Assembly (NCBI GenBank): GCA_001044335.1
Contig: CP011001.1
Location: forward strand, 868,001 to 932,000
Reading direction: 5' to 3'
Origin: Methylophilales bacterium MBRSF5
GTDB lineage: Bacteria; Pseudomonadota; Gammaproteobacteria; Burkholderiales; Methylophilaceae
DNA length: 64,000 bases
Part shown: piece by piece, positions 8,732 to 18,814 of the stretch
Numbering within the stretch: position 1 is the first letter of the stretch
How the letters are laid out: each line of letters opens with the position of its first letter
The notes under the pieces: generated by a model
The model's database searches: none
Seen by the model: only the letters and a program-made list of their open reading frames with translations
Told to the model about the DNA's origin: nothing
Translations under genes and position numbers: made by a program

Positions 8732-10627
8732 TTACTTGGATTTTGCGGATGGTTGCGGAGAAGTTACCGCTGGACCAGAACCTGTGCCTTTATCGCCAGA
8801 TGGAGATTTGCCAGAATCTGCTGGCTTAGGTGCTCTCACTTTTTTTCCAGCCATGATGTCATTGATTTGTTCAAAATCGATGGTCTCATACTCCAGCAAG
8901 GCCTTAGCCATTGCTTCCACCTTCTTTTTATTTTTTTCAATAATTTTTCTAGCTACCGCATATTGCTCATCCAAAATTCGTCTTACTTCAGCATCCACTT
9001 TTTGTTGAGTTGCTTCAGAAATAGTTTTGGATGGCATACCAAAGGTAGACTCATTTTGATCATCGCTATAAACCATTGTGCCTAATTTGTCAGACATACC
9101 ATATTTGGTCACCATGTCACGAGCTAATTTAGTCGCTCTTTCAAAATCATTAGATGCACCTGTCGACATTTGCTTCATGAATACTTCTTCCGCAATTCGG
9201 CCGCCAAATAAGATGGAGATTTCCTCAAGCATTTTATCTTTGAAGTTACTAAATCGATCAAATTCCGGCAGTTGCCATGTCAAACCTAAAGCCCAACCTC
9301 TAGGCATGATGGTCACTTTGTGCACAGGGTCCGCCTTCGGTAAGGACTTAGCCACAATTGCATGTCCAGATTCATGATAAGCGGTATTAATTCTTTCATC
9401 TTCTTGCATGACAAGTGATTTACGTTCAGGACCCATATAGATTTTATCTTTAGCATCCTCAAAATCCTGCATGGTCACGGTACGATGAGATCGACGTGCG
9501 GCAAATAATGCGGCTTCATTAACAAGATTAGCTAAATCAGCGCCTGAGAACCCAGGAGTCCCTCTCGCTAATATGTCTGATTTCACATCAGCATCACTTG
9601 GTATTTTTCTCATGTGTACATTTAGAATTTGTTCACGACCTTTGATATCAGGTAAAGATACAGCCACTTGACGGTCAAATCGACCAGGTCGTAATAGCGC
9701 TTTATCTAAAACATCTGCACGGTTAGTTGCTGCAATAACAATAACACCTGAATTTGCCTCAAAGCCATCCATCTCAACTAGAAGTTGGTTTAAGGTTTGT
9801 TCACGCTCATCATTTCCGCCACCCATGCCAGCTCCACGGTGTCTACCAACAGCATCAATTTCGTCAATGAAGACAATACATGGAGAATTTTTTTTGGCTT
9901 GCTCAAACATATCACGTACTCGAGCTGCACCAACACCTACAAACATCTCTACAAAGTCAGATCCAGAAATAGTATAAAAAGGTACTTTGGCTTCACCCGC
10001 AATTGCTCGCGCTAGCAATGTCTTACCCGTACCCGGAGGGCCCACCATAAGAACGCCTCGAGGTATCCTGCCGCCTAACTTATGAAATTTATTGGGATCT
10101 CTTAAAAAATCCACCAACTCAGTGACTTCTTCTTTGGCTTCATCGCATCCAGCGACATCAGCAAAAGTTGTCTTATTGGTCGTTTGGTCTAGCTGTCGTG
10201 CCTTACTTTTACCAAATGAAAACGGACCACCACCTTTACCACCGCCTTGCATTTGCTTCATAAAGAAAATCCATACACCAATAAGCAGAATCATCGGGAA
10301 CCAAGAAATAAAAATACTCATCAGCATAGATTGTTTTTCTTCTGGCTTAGCCTCAACAATCACGTTATTTTTTAACAAATCGGACACCATCCATGGATCT
10401 GTTGGTGAGTAGGTTGAGAATCTCTTGCCATCAGCAGTAATGCCATTAATGTTCCGACCATCAATTTCAACCTTAGAAATATTTCCAGACTTTACTTGCT
10501 CCATAAACTGGGAATAGACAAGTTTGGTTTCAAAGCGATTCGCTGGTGAAAACTGATTAAAGATCATCATCATAAGCGCGCCAATAGCTAACCAAACTAA
10601 GATCGTTTTTAAAGTGTTATTATTCAA
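8732..10627 (-). CDS. ftsH: ATP-dependent zinc metalloprotease FtsH
   Basis: Membrane-anchored AAA+ protease that degrades misfolded membrane proteins and regulators. The 631 residues contain two membrane helices (about 7-25 and 103-123) flanking a periplasmic domain, then Walker A GPPGTGKT (196-203), Walker [10 protein letters not shown], the second region of homology with [13 protein letters not shown], and the zinc motif HESGH near 419. The C-terminal tail is Pro/Ser/Lys/Gly-rich. The start is TTG, chosen because AAGGA lies 6 bp upstream and no in-frame ATG is near. It follows rlmE by 37 bp, as in other proteobacteria. Confidence 0.97.
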   Translation of the reverse strand: MNNNTLKTILVWLAIGALMMMIFNQFSPANRFETKLVYSQFMEQVKSGNISKVEIDGRNINGITADGKRFSTYSPTDPWMVSDLLKNNVIVEAKPEEKQSMLMSIFISWFPMILLIGVWIFFMKQMQGGGKGGGPFSFGKSKARQLDQTTNKTTFADVAGCDEAKEEVTELVDFLRDPNKFHKLGGRIPRGVLMVGPPGTGKTLLARAIAGEAKVPFYTISGSDFVEMFVGVGAARVRDMFEQAKKNSPCIVFIDEIDAVGRHRGAGMGGGNDEREQTLNQLLVEMDGFEANSGVIVIAATNRADVLDKALLRPGRFDRQVAVSLPDIKGREQILNVHMRKIPSDADVKSDILARGTPGFSGADLANLVNEAALFAARRSHRTVTMQDFEDAKDKIYMGPERKSLVMQEDERINTAYHESGHAIVAKSLPKADPVHKVTIMPRGWALGLTWQLPEFDRFSNFKDKMLEEISILFGGRIAEEVFMKQMSTGASNDFERATKLARDMVTKYGMSDKLGTMVYSDDQNESTFGMPSKTISEATQQKVDAEVRRILDEQYAVARKIIEKNKKKVEAMAKALLEYETIDFEQINDIMAGKKVRAPKPADSGKSPSGDKGTGSGPAVTSPQPSAKSK

Positions 10628-10664
10628 ATCATTTCCTTATAAATTTGCGTAATTTGTTCTTATT

Positions 10665-11282
10665 CTATCTTTTTTCGAGACCAATTAAAAAGAATTCTGC
10701 ACTTCTGTCTCGCGAGGAATCTGGTTTTTCAATCTTTACCACGTTAAAGAGACTTCTTAGTTTTTTAACATAGTCCTCAAAACCACTTCCCATAAAAGTC
10801 TTGACCATAAAATATCCCTTTGGTTTCAACCAATCTGAGGCAAATTCCAATGACAAGTCATTCAAATCGTTAATCATGGCCTGGTCACGACTTTTTATAC
10901 CACTAATATTGGGGGCCATATCAGAAATTACAAGGTCTACAGCTGTATTTTCTAGCAATTCTTCAAGTTTCTGTAATATGGAAAGCTCACGAAAATCGCC
11001 TTGAATAAAAGTGGTATTTTTAACATCATCCATCGGCAATAAGTCGATTGCAAAAATTTTTCCATTATTTGATATTAGTGAGCTTGCTGCTTGAGACCAG
11101 CTTCCGGGCGCTGAACCCAAATCCACAATACGATCATTAGGACGTATCAAGTGATACTTATCATTCATTTCAATAAATTTATACGCCGCACGGGATCGAA
11201 ATCCATCTTTTTGAGCTCGCTTGACAAATTCATCGGACAAATGCTCTTTAATCCAGTTTTTTTTGGTTCTTGTTTTTTTCAT
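10665..11282 (-). CDS. rlmE: 23S rRNA (uridine-2'-O)-methyltransferase RlmE (FtsJ/RrmJ)
   Basis: Heat-shock methyltransferase that modifies U2552 of 23S rRNA in the 50S subunit. The 205-residue protein has a basic N-terminus, FRSRAAYKFIE containing the first catalytic Lys, the SAM-binding loop VDLGSAPGSWSQAA, the catalytic Asp in VISDMAPNISG, the second Lys in FMVKTFMGSG, and the Glu in SAEFFLIG. This completes the K-D-K-E tetrad. It is the first gene of the rlmE-ftsH-folP-glmM run and is divergent from yhbY with only 32 bp between the starts. Confidence 0.96.
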   Translation of the reverse strand: MKKTRTKKNWIKEHLSDEFVKRAQKDGFRSRAAYKFIEMNDKYHLIRPNDRIVDLGSAPGSWSQAASSLISNNGKIFAIDLLPMDDVKNTTFIQGDFRELSILQKLEELLENTAVDLVISDMAPNISGIKSRDQAMINDLNDLSLEFASDWLKPKGYFMVKTFMGSGFEDYVKKLRSLFNVVKIEKPDSSRDRSAEFFLIGLEKR

Positions 11283-11314
11283 GTCTGATACAATGTTATT
11301 TTTTTTAAAAAATC

Positions 11315-11602
11315 ATGTTAAATAATAAACAAATCAAGGCATTAAAGGCTGAAGCTCATCACCTCAAAACAACAGTCTCTATAGGTTCAAAAGGTATCAC
11401 AAATCAGGTCATTTCTGAAATAACCAACACTATAAATTTTCATGAGTTAATCAAAATACAAATTCAGTCGGATACGAAAGAAGACCGATTAAAAATTGCA
11501 AAAGAGATCTGTCAAGCAACAGAGTCAGAATTCGTTCAATTAATCGGAAAACAGGCGGTCATCTTTAAACGAAAAGACGAAGAAAGCAAATTCTCTATTT
11601 AG
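11315..11602 (+). CDS. yhbY: CRM-domain RNA-binding protein, YhbY family
   Basis: A small (95-residue) single CRM-domain protein associated with pre-50S ribosomes in this family. Visible features are the N-terminal LKAEAHHLKTTVSIGSKGIT, which carries the CRM G-x-K-G-like loop, and a central ELIKIQI strand. Divergent from rlmE, as in E. coli, where it also neighbours the rRNA methyltransferase; the context supports a role in 50S assembly. Its 3' end overlaps the convergent DUF4149 gene by 4 bp. A TACAAT -10-like sequence lies at 11289-11294 but lacks a convincing -35. Confidence 0.92.
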   Translation: MLNNKQIKALKAEAHHLKTTVSIGSKGITNQVISEITNTINFHELIKIQIQSDTKEDRLKIAKEICQATESEFVQLIGKQAVIFKRKDEESKFSI

Positions 11603-12033
11603 CGCCACCTAAGCATTAGTACAGTGACTAATATGGTCTGAATCAAAAATGAGATGCTAGAGATGCCATGCCACATAGCAAAGCGATCAGCAAAAATACT
11701 TTCCATAACTTCTTTGGGTTGTGCATTAATTTTAAGCGCTTCCAGTGTAGGCTGAATACCAAAAAAATTTATCAGAACAATCAAGGCTATGAATAAAATG
11801 AGCCAAAACTGGCTAGATTTAACCACGGACCATCCATGATATTTGAACAAATGAAAAAAAATCAAAACTGACATCCCTATACTAAAATAACTAAGGTAAT
11901 GAAAAAGCTGGCCCGCAACAACTCCAGCTAAAAAAGCCGTTGGAATTTTATCGAATAACACCTTGGCCACAATGATCATCCACCAAAGCGACCCAGCCCA
12001 TATTGATAAAAAGAGTTTAAGAAAATGTCCCAT
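11599..12033 (-). CDS. Four-helix integral membrane protein, DUF4149-like
   Basis: A 144-residue hydrophobic protein with four predicted membrane helices (about 5-27, 41-63, 73-95 and 120-142). It ends in a short basic tail, LRWR. A GQLFHYLSYFSIG stretch and W-G-S-L-W-W near the N-terminus resemble the DUF4149/TMEM205-like family, which betaproteobacteria carry next to greA. No catalytic motif is visible and the function is unknown. It starts 4 bp after the greA stop, so it is probably co-transcribed. The family call is from memory. Confidence 0.75.
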   Translation of the reverse strand: MGHFLKLFLSIWAGSLWWMIIVAKVLFDKIPTAFLAGVVAGQLFHYLSYFSIGMSVLIFFHLFKYHGWSVVKSSQFWLILFIALIVLINFFGIQPTLEALKINAQPKEVMESIFADRFAMWHGISSISFLIQTILVTVLMLRWR

Positions 12034-12037
12034 AAAG

Positions 12038-12517
12038 TTAAATGTAACTTACGTTAGTGATTTCATATGTTTTTTGCCCACCAGGCGTTTCCACCTCAAC
12101 CACATCACCATCTTCTTTGCCAATTAATGCTCGAGCCAATGGCGAGCTGATTGAAATTTTATTTGCCTTGATATCAGCTTCATCCTCACCAACAATTTGA
12201 TAAGTGAATAATTTTTCTTCATCTAAATCCTCTAATTCAATGGTGGCACCAAACACACACTTGCCATCTGCACTCAGTGCTGAAGGATCAATAATCTGCA
12301 CATTGGATAATTTGGCCTCAATCTCTGCAATACGGCCTTCGATAAAACCTTGTCGCTCTTTGGCTGACTCATATTCCGCGTTTTCTGACAAATCCCCTTG
12401 CGCACGAGCTTCGGCAATCGCCTGAATGATATTAGGGCGATCTTGACTCTTTAACTGATGTAATTCTTCTTTTAAACGCTCAACACCATTTCGCGTCATT
12501 GGGATTTGACCTGCCAT
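12038..12517 (-). CDS. greA: Transcription elongation factor GreA
   Basis: Binds the RNA polymerase secondary channel and stimulates cleavage of backtracked transcripts. The 159 residues fit the family (158). The coiled-coil N-terminus has the GreA signatures [32 protein letters not shown] (the acidic D/E tip that coordinates Mg2+), and the C-terminal FKBP-like domain [20 protein letters not shown]. An AAGG site precedes the ATG. It follows carB by 76 bp on the same strand. Confidence 0.97.
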   Translation of the reverse strand: MAGQIPMTRNGVERLKEELHQLKSQDRPNIIQAIAEARAQGDLSENAEYESAKERQGFIEGRIAEIEAKLSNVQIIDPSALSADGKCVFGATIELEDLDEEKLFTYQIVGEDEADIKANKISISSPLARALIGKEDGDVVEVETPGGQKTYEITNVSYI

Positions 12518-12593
12518 TTATTAACCTTAATAGATAATTTAAAAACTTAATCTGATACTTTTTGAAGTATATCTGGATTTTAAAGATTGAATA

Positions 12594-15500
12594 TTACTTA
12601 TGCAAGCTTTGTAGGCTATTCACTTGTAGCTCATCCACAAAAGACATGCCTATACATGCAGCTTTCGCTCCAGCTAATGTCGTGTAGTAAGTTACTTTAT
12701 TCATCAAAGCATTACGTCTAATCGTATAGGAATCGGCAATCGCTTTCTTATCCTCAGTGATGTTAACAATAAAATCAATTTCTTTATTCTTGATAATGTC
12801 AACAATATGGGGTCTGCCTTGAGCTACTTTGTTGATTCTTTGGACCATTAATCCATGGCTTTGAATAGATCTAGCTGTCCCATCTGTGGCCACTAGATCA
12901 AATCCTAATTTAGCCAGAGCTTGTGCTATATCAATAATATTTTCATGATCTTCTTTGCGAACACTTAAGAAAGCTTTGCCTTTGAAAGGCAGTGTCGTGC
13001 TGGCGCCTAACTGAGATTTAATAAATGCTTCAGCAAAGGTATTTCCAGTTCCCATGACTTCGCCTGTTGATTTCATTTCTGGGCCTAGAATCGTATCCAC
13101 GCCAGGAAATTTAATAAAGGGGAAAACAGCCTCTTTGACAGAGTAAAATTGTGGGGTAATTTCTTTAGTAAAGTTCTGACTTTTGAGCGATTGCCCAACC
13201 ATAACTTTGGCCGCAATCTTGGCAAGAGGTTTACCAATCGCCTTTGACACAAACGGAACAGTTCTTGAGGCTCTAGGGTTGACTTCAAGAATGTAAATTG
13301 TTTCTCCTTGGATGGCAAATTGGATATTCATCAAGCCATTAACTTTAAGTGCCTTAGCAAGCATTTTCGTCTGTTTTATTAGATCTTTTTGGATCGTTTC
13401 ACTTAAATCAAATGGAGGCAGTGAGCATGCCGAGTCACCTGAATGTACCCCAGCTTGCTCGATGTGTTGCATAATCCCACCAACAACAACATCCTCACCA
13501 TCAGATATCGCGTCCACATCAATTTCTTGAGCATCATTCAAAAAGCGATCAAGCAATACTGGAGATTCATGGGAGACTTTGACTGCCTCAGTCATGTATC
13601 TTTGTAAATCTGATTCTTCATGCACAATTTCCATTGCGCGACCGCCTAGAACATAGCTCGGTCTGACCACCAATGGATATCCTATTTCAGCCGCCAACTG
13701 AATGGCTTCTTCAGGGGTTCTTGCAGTTCGGTTTGGAGGTTGATTTAGTCCTAATTCAACGAGTATCTTTTGGAATCTTTCTCTATCCTCAGCAACATCA
13801 ATGTCCTCTGGTGTCGTTCCAATAATCTTTACCCCGGCCGCTTCAAGGCCTTTAGCAAGTTTTAGGGGCGTTTGCCCTCCATATTGAACAATAACCCCAT
13901 CTGGATTTTCAATATTAATAATTTCCAAAACATCTTCGAGGGTTACCGGCTCAAAAAACAAACGATCCGAAGTGTCGTAATCAGTCGATACAGTCTCCGG
14001 ATTGCAATTGACCATGATCGTTTCATATCCTTCTTCTTTAAGAGCATAAGATGCATGAACACAACAATAATCAAATTCGATACCCTGTCCAATTCGATTT
14101 GGTCCACCGCCAAGAATCATAACTTTTTTGTTTTTGCTCGGTAAAGCCTCGCACTCCTCATCATAACTGGAATACATATATGCTGTCGAAGTCTCAAATT
14201 CAGCTGCACAAGTATCTACTCTTTTAAATATAGGTCGAATATGATGCTGTTCACGAAAGGATCGAATTGCTGATTGAGTGGTATTCAATAAATGTGACAA
14301 TCGGGCATCAGAAAAACCTTTCTTTTTTAATTCTTTCAAAGATTCAGGCTCTATACAATCTAAGCCTTTGTTTTGAAGCTCTTTTTCTAAATTAATAATT
14401 TCTTGTATTTGGATTAAAAACCATGGATCAATTTTTGATTGCTCGTGAATTTCCTCAACCGTCATACCTAGTCTAACCCCATCAGCCAAATACCAAATTC
14501 TTTCGGGCCCAGGTTGTCTGAGCTCCTTAATGATTAAATCTTTATCATCAGTTGTTGAATCAAGACCGTCAACTCCAATTTCTAACCCTCTTAATGCTTT
14601 CTGAAATGATTCCTGAAACGTTCTGCCAATGGCCATGACCTCGCCAACAGACTTCATTTGTGTCGTCAGATGACTATCTGCTTTAGGAAACTTTTCAAAA
14701 GCAAAGCGTGGAATTTTGGTTACAACATAGTCTATGGTTGGTTCAAACGATGCTGGTGTTTGACCTCCGGTAATATCATTTTTTAATTCATCCAGCGTAT
14801 AACCAACCGCTAGCTTTGCGGCAATTTTGGCAATAGGGAAACCAGTTGCCTTAGATGCTAAAGCCGAAGAACGTGATACTCGTGGGTTCATCTCAATCAC
14901 CACCATCCGACCATCCGTAGGATTGATAGCAAATTGAACGTTTGAACCGCCTGTATCTACTCCAATTTCTCTGAGAACTGCAATAGAAGCAGATCGCATG
15001 ATTTGATACTCTTTATCCGTAAGTGTTTGAGCTGGAGCAACCGTAATCGAGTCACCCGTATGAACACCCATAGGATCGAGATTTTCAATGGAACAGATAA
15101 TAATGCAGTTATCATTTTTATCCCTAACAACCTCCATTTCATATTCTTTCCAACCCAATAAGGACTCTTCAATCAGAAGCTCATTGGTTGGTGACGCGTC
15201 TAATCCACGCTCGCAGATTTCAATAAATTCATCCTTATTGTAGGCAATCCCTCCCCCACTGCCACCCATAGTAAAAGATGGTCTGATAATAACAGGATAT
15301 CCAATGGATGCCTGGACCTGATGAGCCTCTTCCATGCTGTGAGCTATTGCAGATCGAGCAGAAGATAAACCAATTTTATTCATGGCTTCTTTAAACAATT
15401 GACGATCTTCGGCTTTATCGATCGCTTGTTTTGAAGCACCGATGAGTTCTACATTGTACTTTTCTAAAATTCCATGCCGATCTAGATCAAGGGCACAGTT

Positions 15501-15788
15501 CAATGCAGTTTGACCTCCCATGGTTGGCAAAATGGCATCGGGATTTTCTTTGGCAATAATCTTTTCAACAATGTCCCATTGAATTGGCTCAATATAAGTG
15601 GCATCTGCAAGGTTGGGGTCGGTCATGATGGTAGCTGGATTCGAATTAACCAGAATTACTCTATAACCTTCTTCTTTTAGTGCTTTACACGCTTGCGCAC
15701 CAGAATAATCAAACTCACATGCCTGACCAATCACTATCGGACCAGCACCAATAATTAGAATAGATTGAATATCTTCTCTTTTAGCCAA
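12594..15788 (-). CDS. carB: Carbamoyl-phosphate synthase large subunit
   Basis: Makes carbamoyl phosphate from bicarbonate, ATP and glutamine-derived ammonia for arginine and pyrimidines. The 1064 residues comprise two homologous ATP-grasp halves: [22 protein letters not shown] near residue 10 and [19 protein letters not shown] near 560. Each half has an ATP-grasp core ([12 protein letters not shown] and [11 protein letters not shown]), and a C-terminal allosteric MGS-like domain follows from about 940. The start is TTG, supported by AGGAG 7 bp upstream that lies inside the end of carA; the genes overlap by 8 bp. Length is close to the E. coli enzyme (1073). Confidence 0.97.
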   Translation of the reverse strand: MAKREDIQSILIIGAGPIVIGQACEFDYSGAQACKALKEEGYRVILVNSNPATIMTDPNLADATYIEPIQWDIVEKIIAKENPDAILPTMGGQTALNCALDLDRHGILEKYNVELIGASKQAIDKAEDRQLFKEAMNKIGLSSARSAIAHSMEEAHQVQASIGYPVIIRPSFTMGGSGGGIAYNKDEFIEICERGLDASPTNELLIEESLLGWKEYEMEVVRDKNDNCIIICSIENLDPMGVHTGDSITVAPAQTLTDKEYQIMRSASIAVLREIGVDTGGSNVQFAINPTDGRMVVIEMNPRVSRSSALASKATGFPIAKIAAKLAVGYTLDELKNDITGGQTPASFEPTIDYVVTKIPRFAFEKFPKADSHLTTQMKSVGEVMAIGRTFQESFQKALRGLEIGVDGLDSTTDDKDLIIKELRQPGPERIWYLADGVRLGMTVEEIHEQSKIDPWFLIQIQEIINLEKELQNKGLDCIEPESLKELKKKGFSDARLSHLLNTTQSAIRSFREQHHIRPIFKRVDTCAAEFETSTAYMYSSYDEECEALPSKNKKVMILGGGPNRIGQGIEFDYCCVHASYALKEEGYETIMVNCNPETVSTDYDTSDRLFFEPVTLEDVLEIINIENPDGVIVQYGGQTPLKLAKGLEAAGVKIIGTTPEDIDVAEDRERFQKILVELGLNQPPNRTARTPEEAIQLAAEIGYPLVVRPSYVLGGRAMEIVHEESDLQRYMTEAVKVSHESPVLLDRFLNDAQEIDVDAISDGEDVVVGGIMQHIEQAGVHSGDSACSLPPFDLSETIQKDLIKQTKMLAKALKVNGLMNIQFAIQGETIYILEVNPRASRTVPFVSKAIGKPLAKIAAKVMVGQSLKSQNFTKEITPQFYSVKEAVFPFIKFPGVDTILGPEMKSTGEVMGTGNTFAEAFIKSQLGASTTLPFKGKAFLSVRKEDHENIIDIAQALAKLGFDLVATDGTARSIQSHGLMVQRINKVAQGRPHIVDIIKNKEIDFIVNITEDKKAIADSYTIRRNALMNKVTYYTTLAGAKAACIGMSFVDELQVNSLQSLHK

Positions 15789-16920
15789 TCAACTCTCCTT
15801 TGTGGACTTGCATATTAGAAAAAAACTGATCGAATAAATAAGCCATCTCGGTGGGCCCTGGACTTGCTTCTGGGTGGCCCTGAAAACTAAAAGCTAATTT
15901 GTTTTTTGACTCAATCCCTTGAATTGTTTGATCAAACAGTGATTTATGAGTGACGACAATATTATCATTCAACGAGCTTTCATCAACAGTAAATCCGTGA
16001 TTTTGACTGGTAATAAAAACTTTCTTTGAGTTTAAATCTTGTACAGGATGGTTCGCGCCATGATGTCCAAATTTCATTTTTTTGGTTTGCGCCCCAAGAG
16101 CTAATGAGAGTAATTGATGTCCTAAACAAATTCCGAAAATTGGAATGGATTGCTTTAAAAATTCTTTAATATTTTTGATAGCATATTTGCATGGCTCTGG
16201 ATCACCGGGTCCATTGGATAGAAAAATTCCATCAGGATTTAATTTTAAAACTTCTTGAAAGTCCATTTCAGCAGGAACAACAATTAAATCAGCTCCACGG
16301 GAAGCTAGCATCCTTAAAATATTTTTTTTAATTCCGAAATCATATGCCACAACCTTGAATTGTGTTTTAGAAATGTGTTTGTGTCCTTCACCTAAAGACC
16401 ATTCCCCTTCATCAAAAGCATATTGTTTTTTTGTTGAAACCACTTTTGCAAGATCCATACCAGACAATCCGGGGAAAGCATCTAACATGCTGGTATTGTC
16501 TTGATCTTTACCTATTAAAATCAATCCTGGCTGAGCTCCATTGTTTCTAATGTGTCTTGTTAGTTTTCTGGTATCTAAGTCAGTAATGGCTGGAATGTTA
16601 TGTTCTTTTAAAAATACAACAAGATCTTTTTGATTCCTAAAATTTGAACTCAATGGTGACACACTATGAATAATCAAACCCTTACAATAAGGAAGGTTAC
16701 TTTCATAATCTTCATTATTTGTCCCTGTGTTCCCGATATGAGGATAAGTTAAGGTGACAATCTGCTCTGCATAGGATGGATCTGTAAGAATTTCTTGGTA
16801 ACCAGTAATTGAAGTATTAAATACAACTTCACCAACTGAAGAAGTGTTAGCGCCAATTGATGTGCCATGGAACCTAGTTCCATCTTTAAGGATTAGAAGA
16901 GCCGGTATTTTTTCCGACAA
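15781..16920 (-). CDS. carA: Carbamoyl-phosphate synthase small (glutaminase) subunit
   Basis: Hydrolyses glutamine and channels ammonia to CarB. The 379-residue ORF has the N-terminal CPSase domain ([10 protein letters not shown]...[21 protein letters not shown]) and a class I glutaminase domain with the nucleophile Cys in [15 protein letters not shown] (near 265) and the His/Glu pair in [11 protein letters not shown] (near 350). It begins with TTG, chosen because an AGGAG lies 8 bp upstream. A clear promoter is 60-90 bp upstream, so carAB has its own transcription start as well as possible read-through from dapB. Confidence 0.97.
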   Translation of the reverse strand: MSEKIPALLILKDGTRFHGTSIGANTSSVGEVVFNTSITGYQEILTDPSYAEQIVTLTYPHIGNTGTNNEDYESNLPYCKGLIIHSVSPLSSNFRNQKDLVVFLKEHNIPAITDLDTRKLTRHIRNNGAQPGLILIGKDQDNTSMLDAFPGLSGMDLAKVVSTKKQYAFDEGEWSLGEGHKHISKTQFKVVAYDFGIKKNILRMLASRGADLIVVPAEMDFQEVLKLNPDGIFLSNGPGDPEPCKYAIKNIKEFLKQSIPIFGICLGHQLLSLALGAQTKKMKFGHHGANHPVQDLNSKKVFITSQNHGFTVDESSLNDNIVVTHKSLFDQTIQGIESKNKLAFSFQGHPEASPGPTEMAYLFDQFFSNMQVHKGELIG

Positions 16921-16980
16921 AGAACACTCCTGCGTTAATTAATCTAGGGGTGTTTAAAAGAATAACTTTCAAACTTCTGA

Positions 16981-17009
16981 ATTATATTAGAAATTTAAGT
17001 GTCGTTCAA
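16981..17009 (-). promoter_or_regulatory. sigma70-type promoter of carAB
   Basis: On the minus strand TTGAAC (17009-17004) is followed after exactly 17 bp by TATAAT (16986-16981), a near-consensus promoter. It lies in the 113-bp gap between dapB and carA, with the -10 ending about 60 bp upstream of the TTG start. This leaves a leader of roughly 50-55 nt. I see no strong hairpin or T tract in the leader that would suggest attenuation. Confidence 0.75.
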
Positions 17010-17033
17010 TAAATTGGATTAATTAAATCTAAC

Positions 17034-17837
17034 TTATTTTAAATTTAACACTTCTTGCATATCAAATAATTTTGGTTTTTGCTTTGCAACAAACCTAGCT
17101 GCCTTTAAAGCGCCTGATGCAAAATTTAAACGACTGGTAGCTTTGTGAATCAATTCGATTCTTTCCCCATTTCCAGCGATGTACACCGTGTGTTCGCCAA
17201 CAATATCCCCTGCCCTAATAGTAGAAAAACCGATTTCATTATTCCTTCTTTTCTCTTCACGGCCATGTCGTGTGTAGATCGCATTTTTTTCTAACGATAT
17301 GTTTAACCCATCAGCTGCCGCTTGACCAAGTCTTAAGGCGGTTCCTGACGGCGCATCTACTTTATGTTTGTGATGAGCCTCAACCACTTCAAAATCATAT
17401 TCAGGAAGTAATTCAGCGGCCTTCTCAACCAAAGAGATGAGGACATTCACACCAACGCTCATATTCGGAGCCATACAAATTGGAATATGTTGGCTGAACT
17501 GTTGGATCAAATCCAACTCAGATCCGTTAAATCCTGTTGTTCCAATAACATAAGAAGTTTTGTTGTCAGATGCTTTTTTAAGAAATTCCATTGTTCCTTC
17601 GGGTCGAGTAAAGTCAATGATCACATCACACTCAGACAGAAGATGATCAATATTGTCTTGAATCAAAACTTTAGTTTCTTTGCCAATAAAATAACCGGCA
17701 TCTTTTCCCATGGCATGACTGCTAGTAATATCATGCGCTCCAATTAATATTAATTCATCATCGTTAATGGTTTCTTGAATTAACATTTGCCCCATCTTGC
17801 CAGAGGCGCCAAGGATAATAACTTTTATTTTACTCAT
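17034..17837 (-). CDS. dapB: 4-hydroxy-tetrahydrodipicolinate reductase DapB
   Basis: NAD(P)H-dependent reductase in the diaminopimelate/lysine pathway. The 267 residues show the nucleotide-binding GASGKMGQMLI (near 10-20), VIIDFTRPEGT, VIGTTGF, the active-site motif VEAHHKHKVDAPSGTA (paired catalytic His, Lys and substrate-binding loop near 155-170), and the C-terminal ASRLNFASGALKAA-like end. It starts 2 bp after the bamE stop on the minus strand and is probably co-transcribed with it. Confidence 0.97.
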   Translation of the reverse strand: MSKIKVIILGASGKMGQMLIQETINDDELILIGAHDITSSHAMGKDAGYFIGKETKVLIQDNIDHLLSECDVIIDFTRPEGTMEFLKKASDNKTSYVIGTTGFNGSELDLIQQFSQHIPICMAPNMSVGVNVLISLVEKAAELLPEYDFEVVEAHHKHKVDAPSGTALRLGQAAADGLNISLEKNAIYTRHGREEKRRNNEIGFSTIRAGDIVGEHTVYIAGNGERIELIHKATSRLNFASGALKAARFVAKQKPKLFDMQEVLNLK

Positions 17838-17839
17838 AA

Positions 17840-18730
17840 TTAAAAACCAATTTTTTCTAATAATAACTCAAAATATTTGGGATCGGATTCATCGGGTAGC
17901 GATTTTATTATATCGTCCTTGACCGATGAGCTCATCGACTGAGTTTCATCAATCGCATATTTTTCCTCTTTACTATCAACAACATCAATACCATCTTGCT
18001 CTGAAATAATCTTCACAGGTTCCTCTTTGGAAAGTAAATTCTCATCCTCTTGAGTTACATCAACAGACTTCTCTTCGATTGCAACGGTTTTAGAATTTTT
18101 CTCAACTTTGATATCTTTTACCGACCCATTTTCATTTTCATTTTCATTTTCATTTTCCCAGAACTTAAGACGGCTTAAAAGAGATTTACTATCTTTTTTC
18201 TCCTCTTCCAACTCTTCCTTCGAAATCTTTATGGTTGATTCCTCAGTCTTTTGATCAGCTTCATCTTCCCAAAATTTAAGTCGACTAAGTATAGAGTTTT
18301 TATCCTTTTTTTGCTCCTCATAATCAGCCTCTGAAAGAGTAATAACTTTGGATTGTTTTTCTGTTTCAGCGCCAATCAATATATCATTAGATTGAATAAT
18401 ATCTCCTTTGACATTAACTAACTCATCATCTTCAAACCAGACCACAACGTGTCGTTCTTCAATTAAGCGATCATCTTTGATCATCTTGTAAATATAATCC
18501 CAGCGATTTTCATGGAAAGAATCCTGAATCAATGGGGTCCCAAGAACATACTTTACCTGCGCCCTGGTCATTCCAGGCTTTAAACCCATGAGCATTTCAG
18601 CCGAAATAATATTTCCTTGCTGAACGTCTAATTTATATATCTTTGCCTCGAAATAATCGATTGGACTTTTAACTGAACAAGCAGTAAAAAAAATGAAAGT
18701 AAGAAAAAATATAAGATGACGGTAGCGCAT
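17840..18730 (-). CDS. bamE: Outer-membrane assembly lipoprotein BamE with long repetitive C-terminal extension
   Basis: Accessory lipoprotein of the BAM complex that inserts outer-membrane beta-barrels. It has a signal peptide with lipobox F-T-A-C (lipidated Cys18) and the BamE/SmpA domain at about 30-112, including LKPGMTRAQVKYVLGTP and the NRWDYIYK motif. Family members usually stop soon after this; here another ~180 charged residues follow. They contain two copies of a module ending in LSRLKFWE (about 130-157 and 167-194, period 37 residues), then an Asn-Glu run (192-201) encoded by a hexanucleotide repeat. The tail's role is unknown. Gene order (divergent from fur, upstream of dapB) is typical of betaproteobacteria. 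Confidence 0.9.
   Translation of the reverse strand: MRYRHLIFFLTFIFFTACSVKSPIDYFEAKIYKLDVQQGNIISAEMLMGLKPGMTRAQVKYVLGTPLIQDSFHENRWDYIYKMIKDDRLIEERHVVVWFEDDELVNVKGDIIQSNDILIGAETEKQSKVITLSEADYEEQKKDKNSILSRLKFWEDEADQKTEESTIKISKEELEEEKKDSKSLLSRLKFWENENENENENGSVKDIKVEKNSKTVAIEEKSVDVTQEDENLLSKEEPVKIISEQDGIDVVDSKEEKYAIDETQSMSSSVKDDIIKSLPDESDPKYFELLLEKIGF
18127..18156. repeat. In-frame hexanucleotide microsatellite, five CATTTT units
   Basis: Five perfect tandem copies of CATTTT lie inside bamE, encoding repeated Glu-Asn pairs on the minus strand. Because the unit is 6 bp, slippage changes protein length by two residues without breaking the frame. It sits directly after the second SRLKFWE module. 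Confidence 0.95.
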
Positions 18731-18777
18731 TTATTGATTTATAAAATTTTTGAACATTAAGCCTGAATAATATACCA

Positions 18778-18792
18778 TGATGATTATTAAAT
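18778..18792. promoter_or_regulatory. Possible Fur box upstream of fur
   Basis: The 15 bases TGATGATTATTAAAT match 10 of 14 defined positions of the 7-1-7 Fur operator (TGATAAT-N-ATTATCA). They end 22 bp before the fur ATG in the 84-bp divergent bamE-fur gap. Autoregulation of fur is common, but in AT-rich DNA a partial match like this can arise by chance. Confidence 0.35.
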
Positions 18793-18814
18793 AAATTCAT
18801 TGTCTGGAAAAATT

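Noticed and set aside
8418-9008. A 196-codon open frame on the plus strand over the folP/ftsH region
   Set aside because: It runs antisense to folP and ftsH, whose frames have full catalytic motifs. Its translation has no recognisable domain and low-complexity composition.
11283-11345. A heat-shock promoter for rlmE-ftsH in the divergent gap
   Set aside because: A CTTGATT and a distant AACATGAT can be found on the minus strand, but both hexamers and spacing are poor matches; not supported.
12555-12580. Small inverted repeat between carB and greA as a terminator
   Set aside because: The stem is short and AT-only with no T tract after it on the minus strand.
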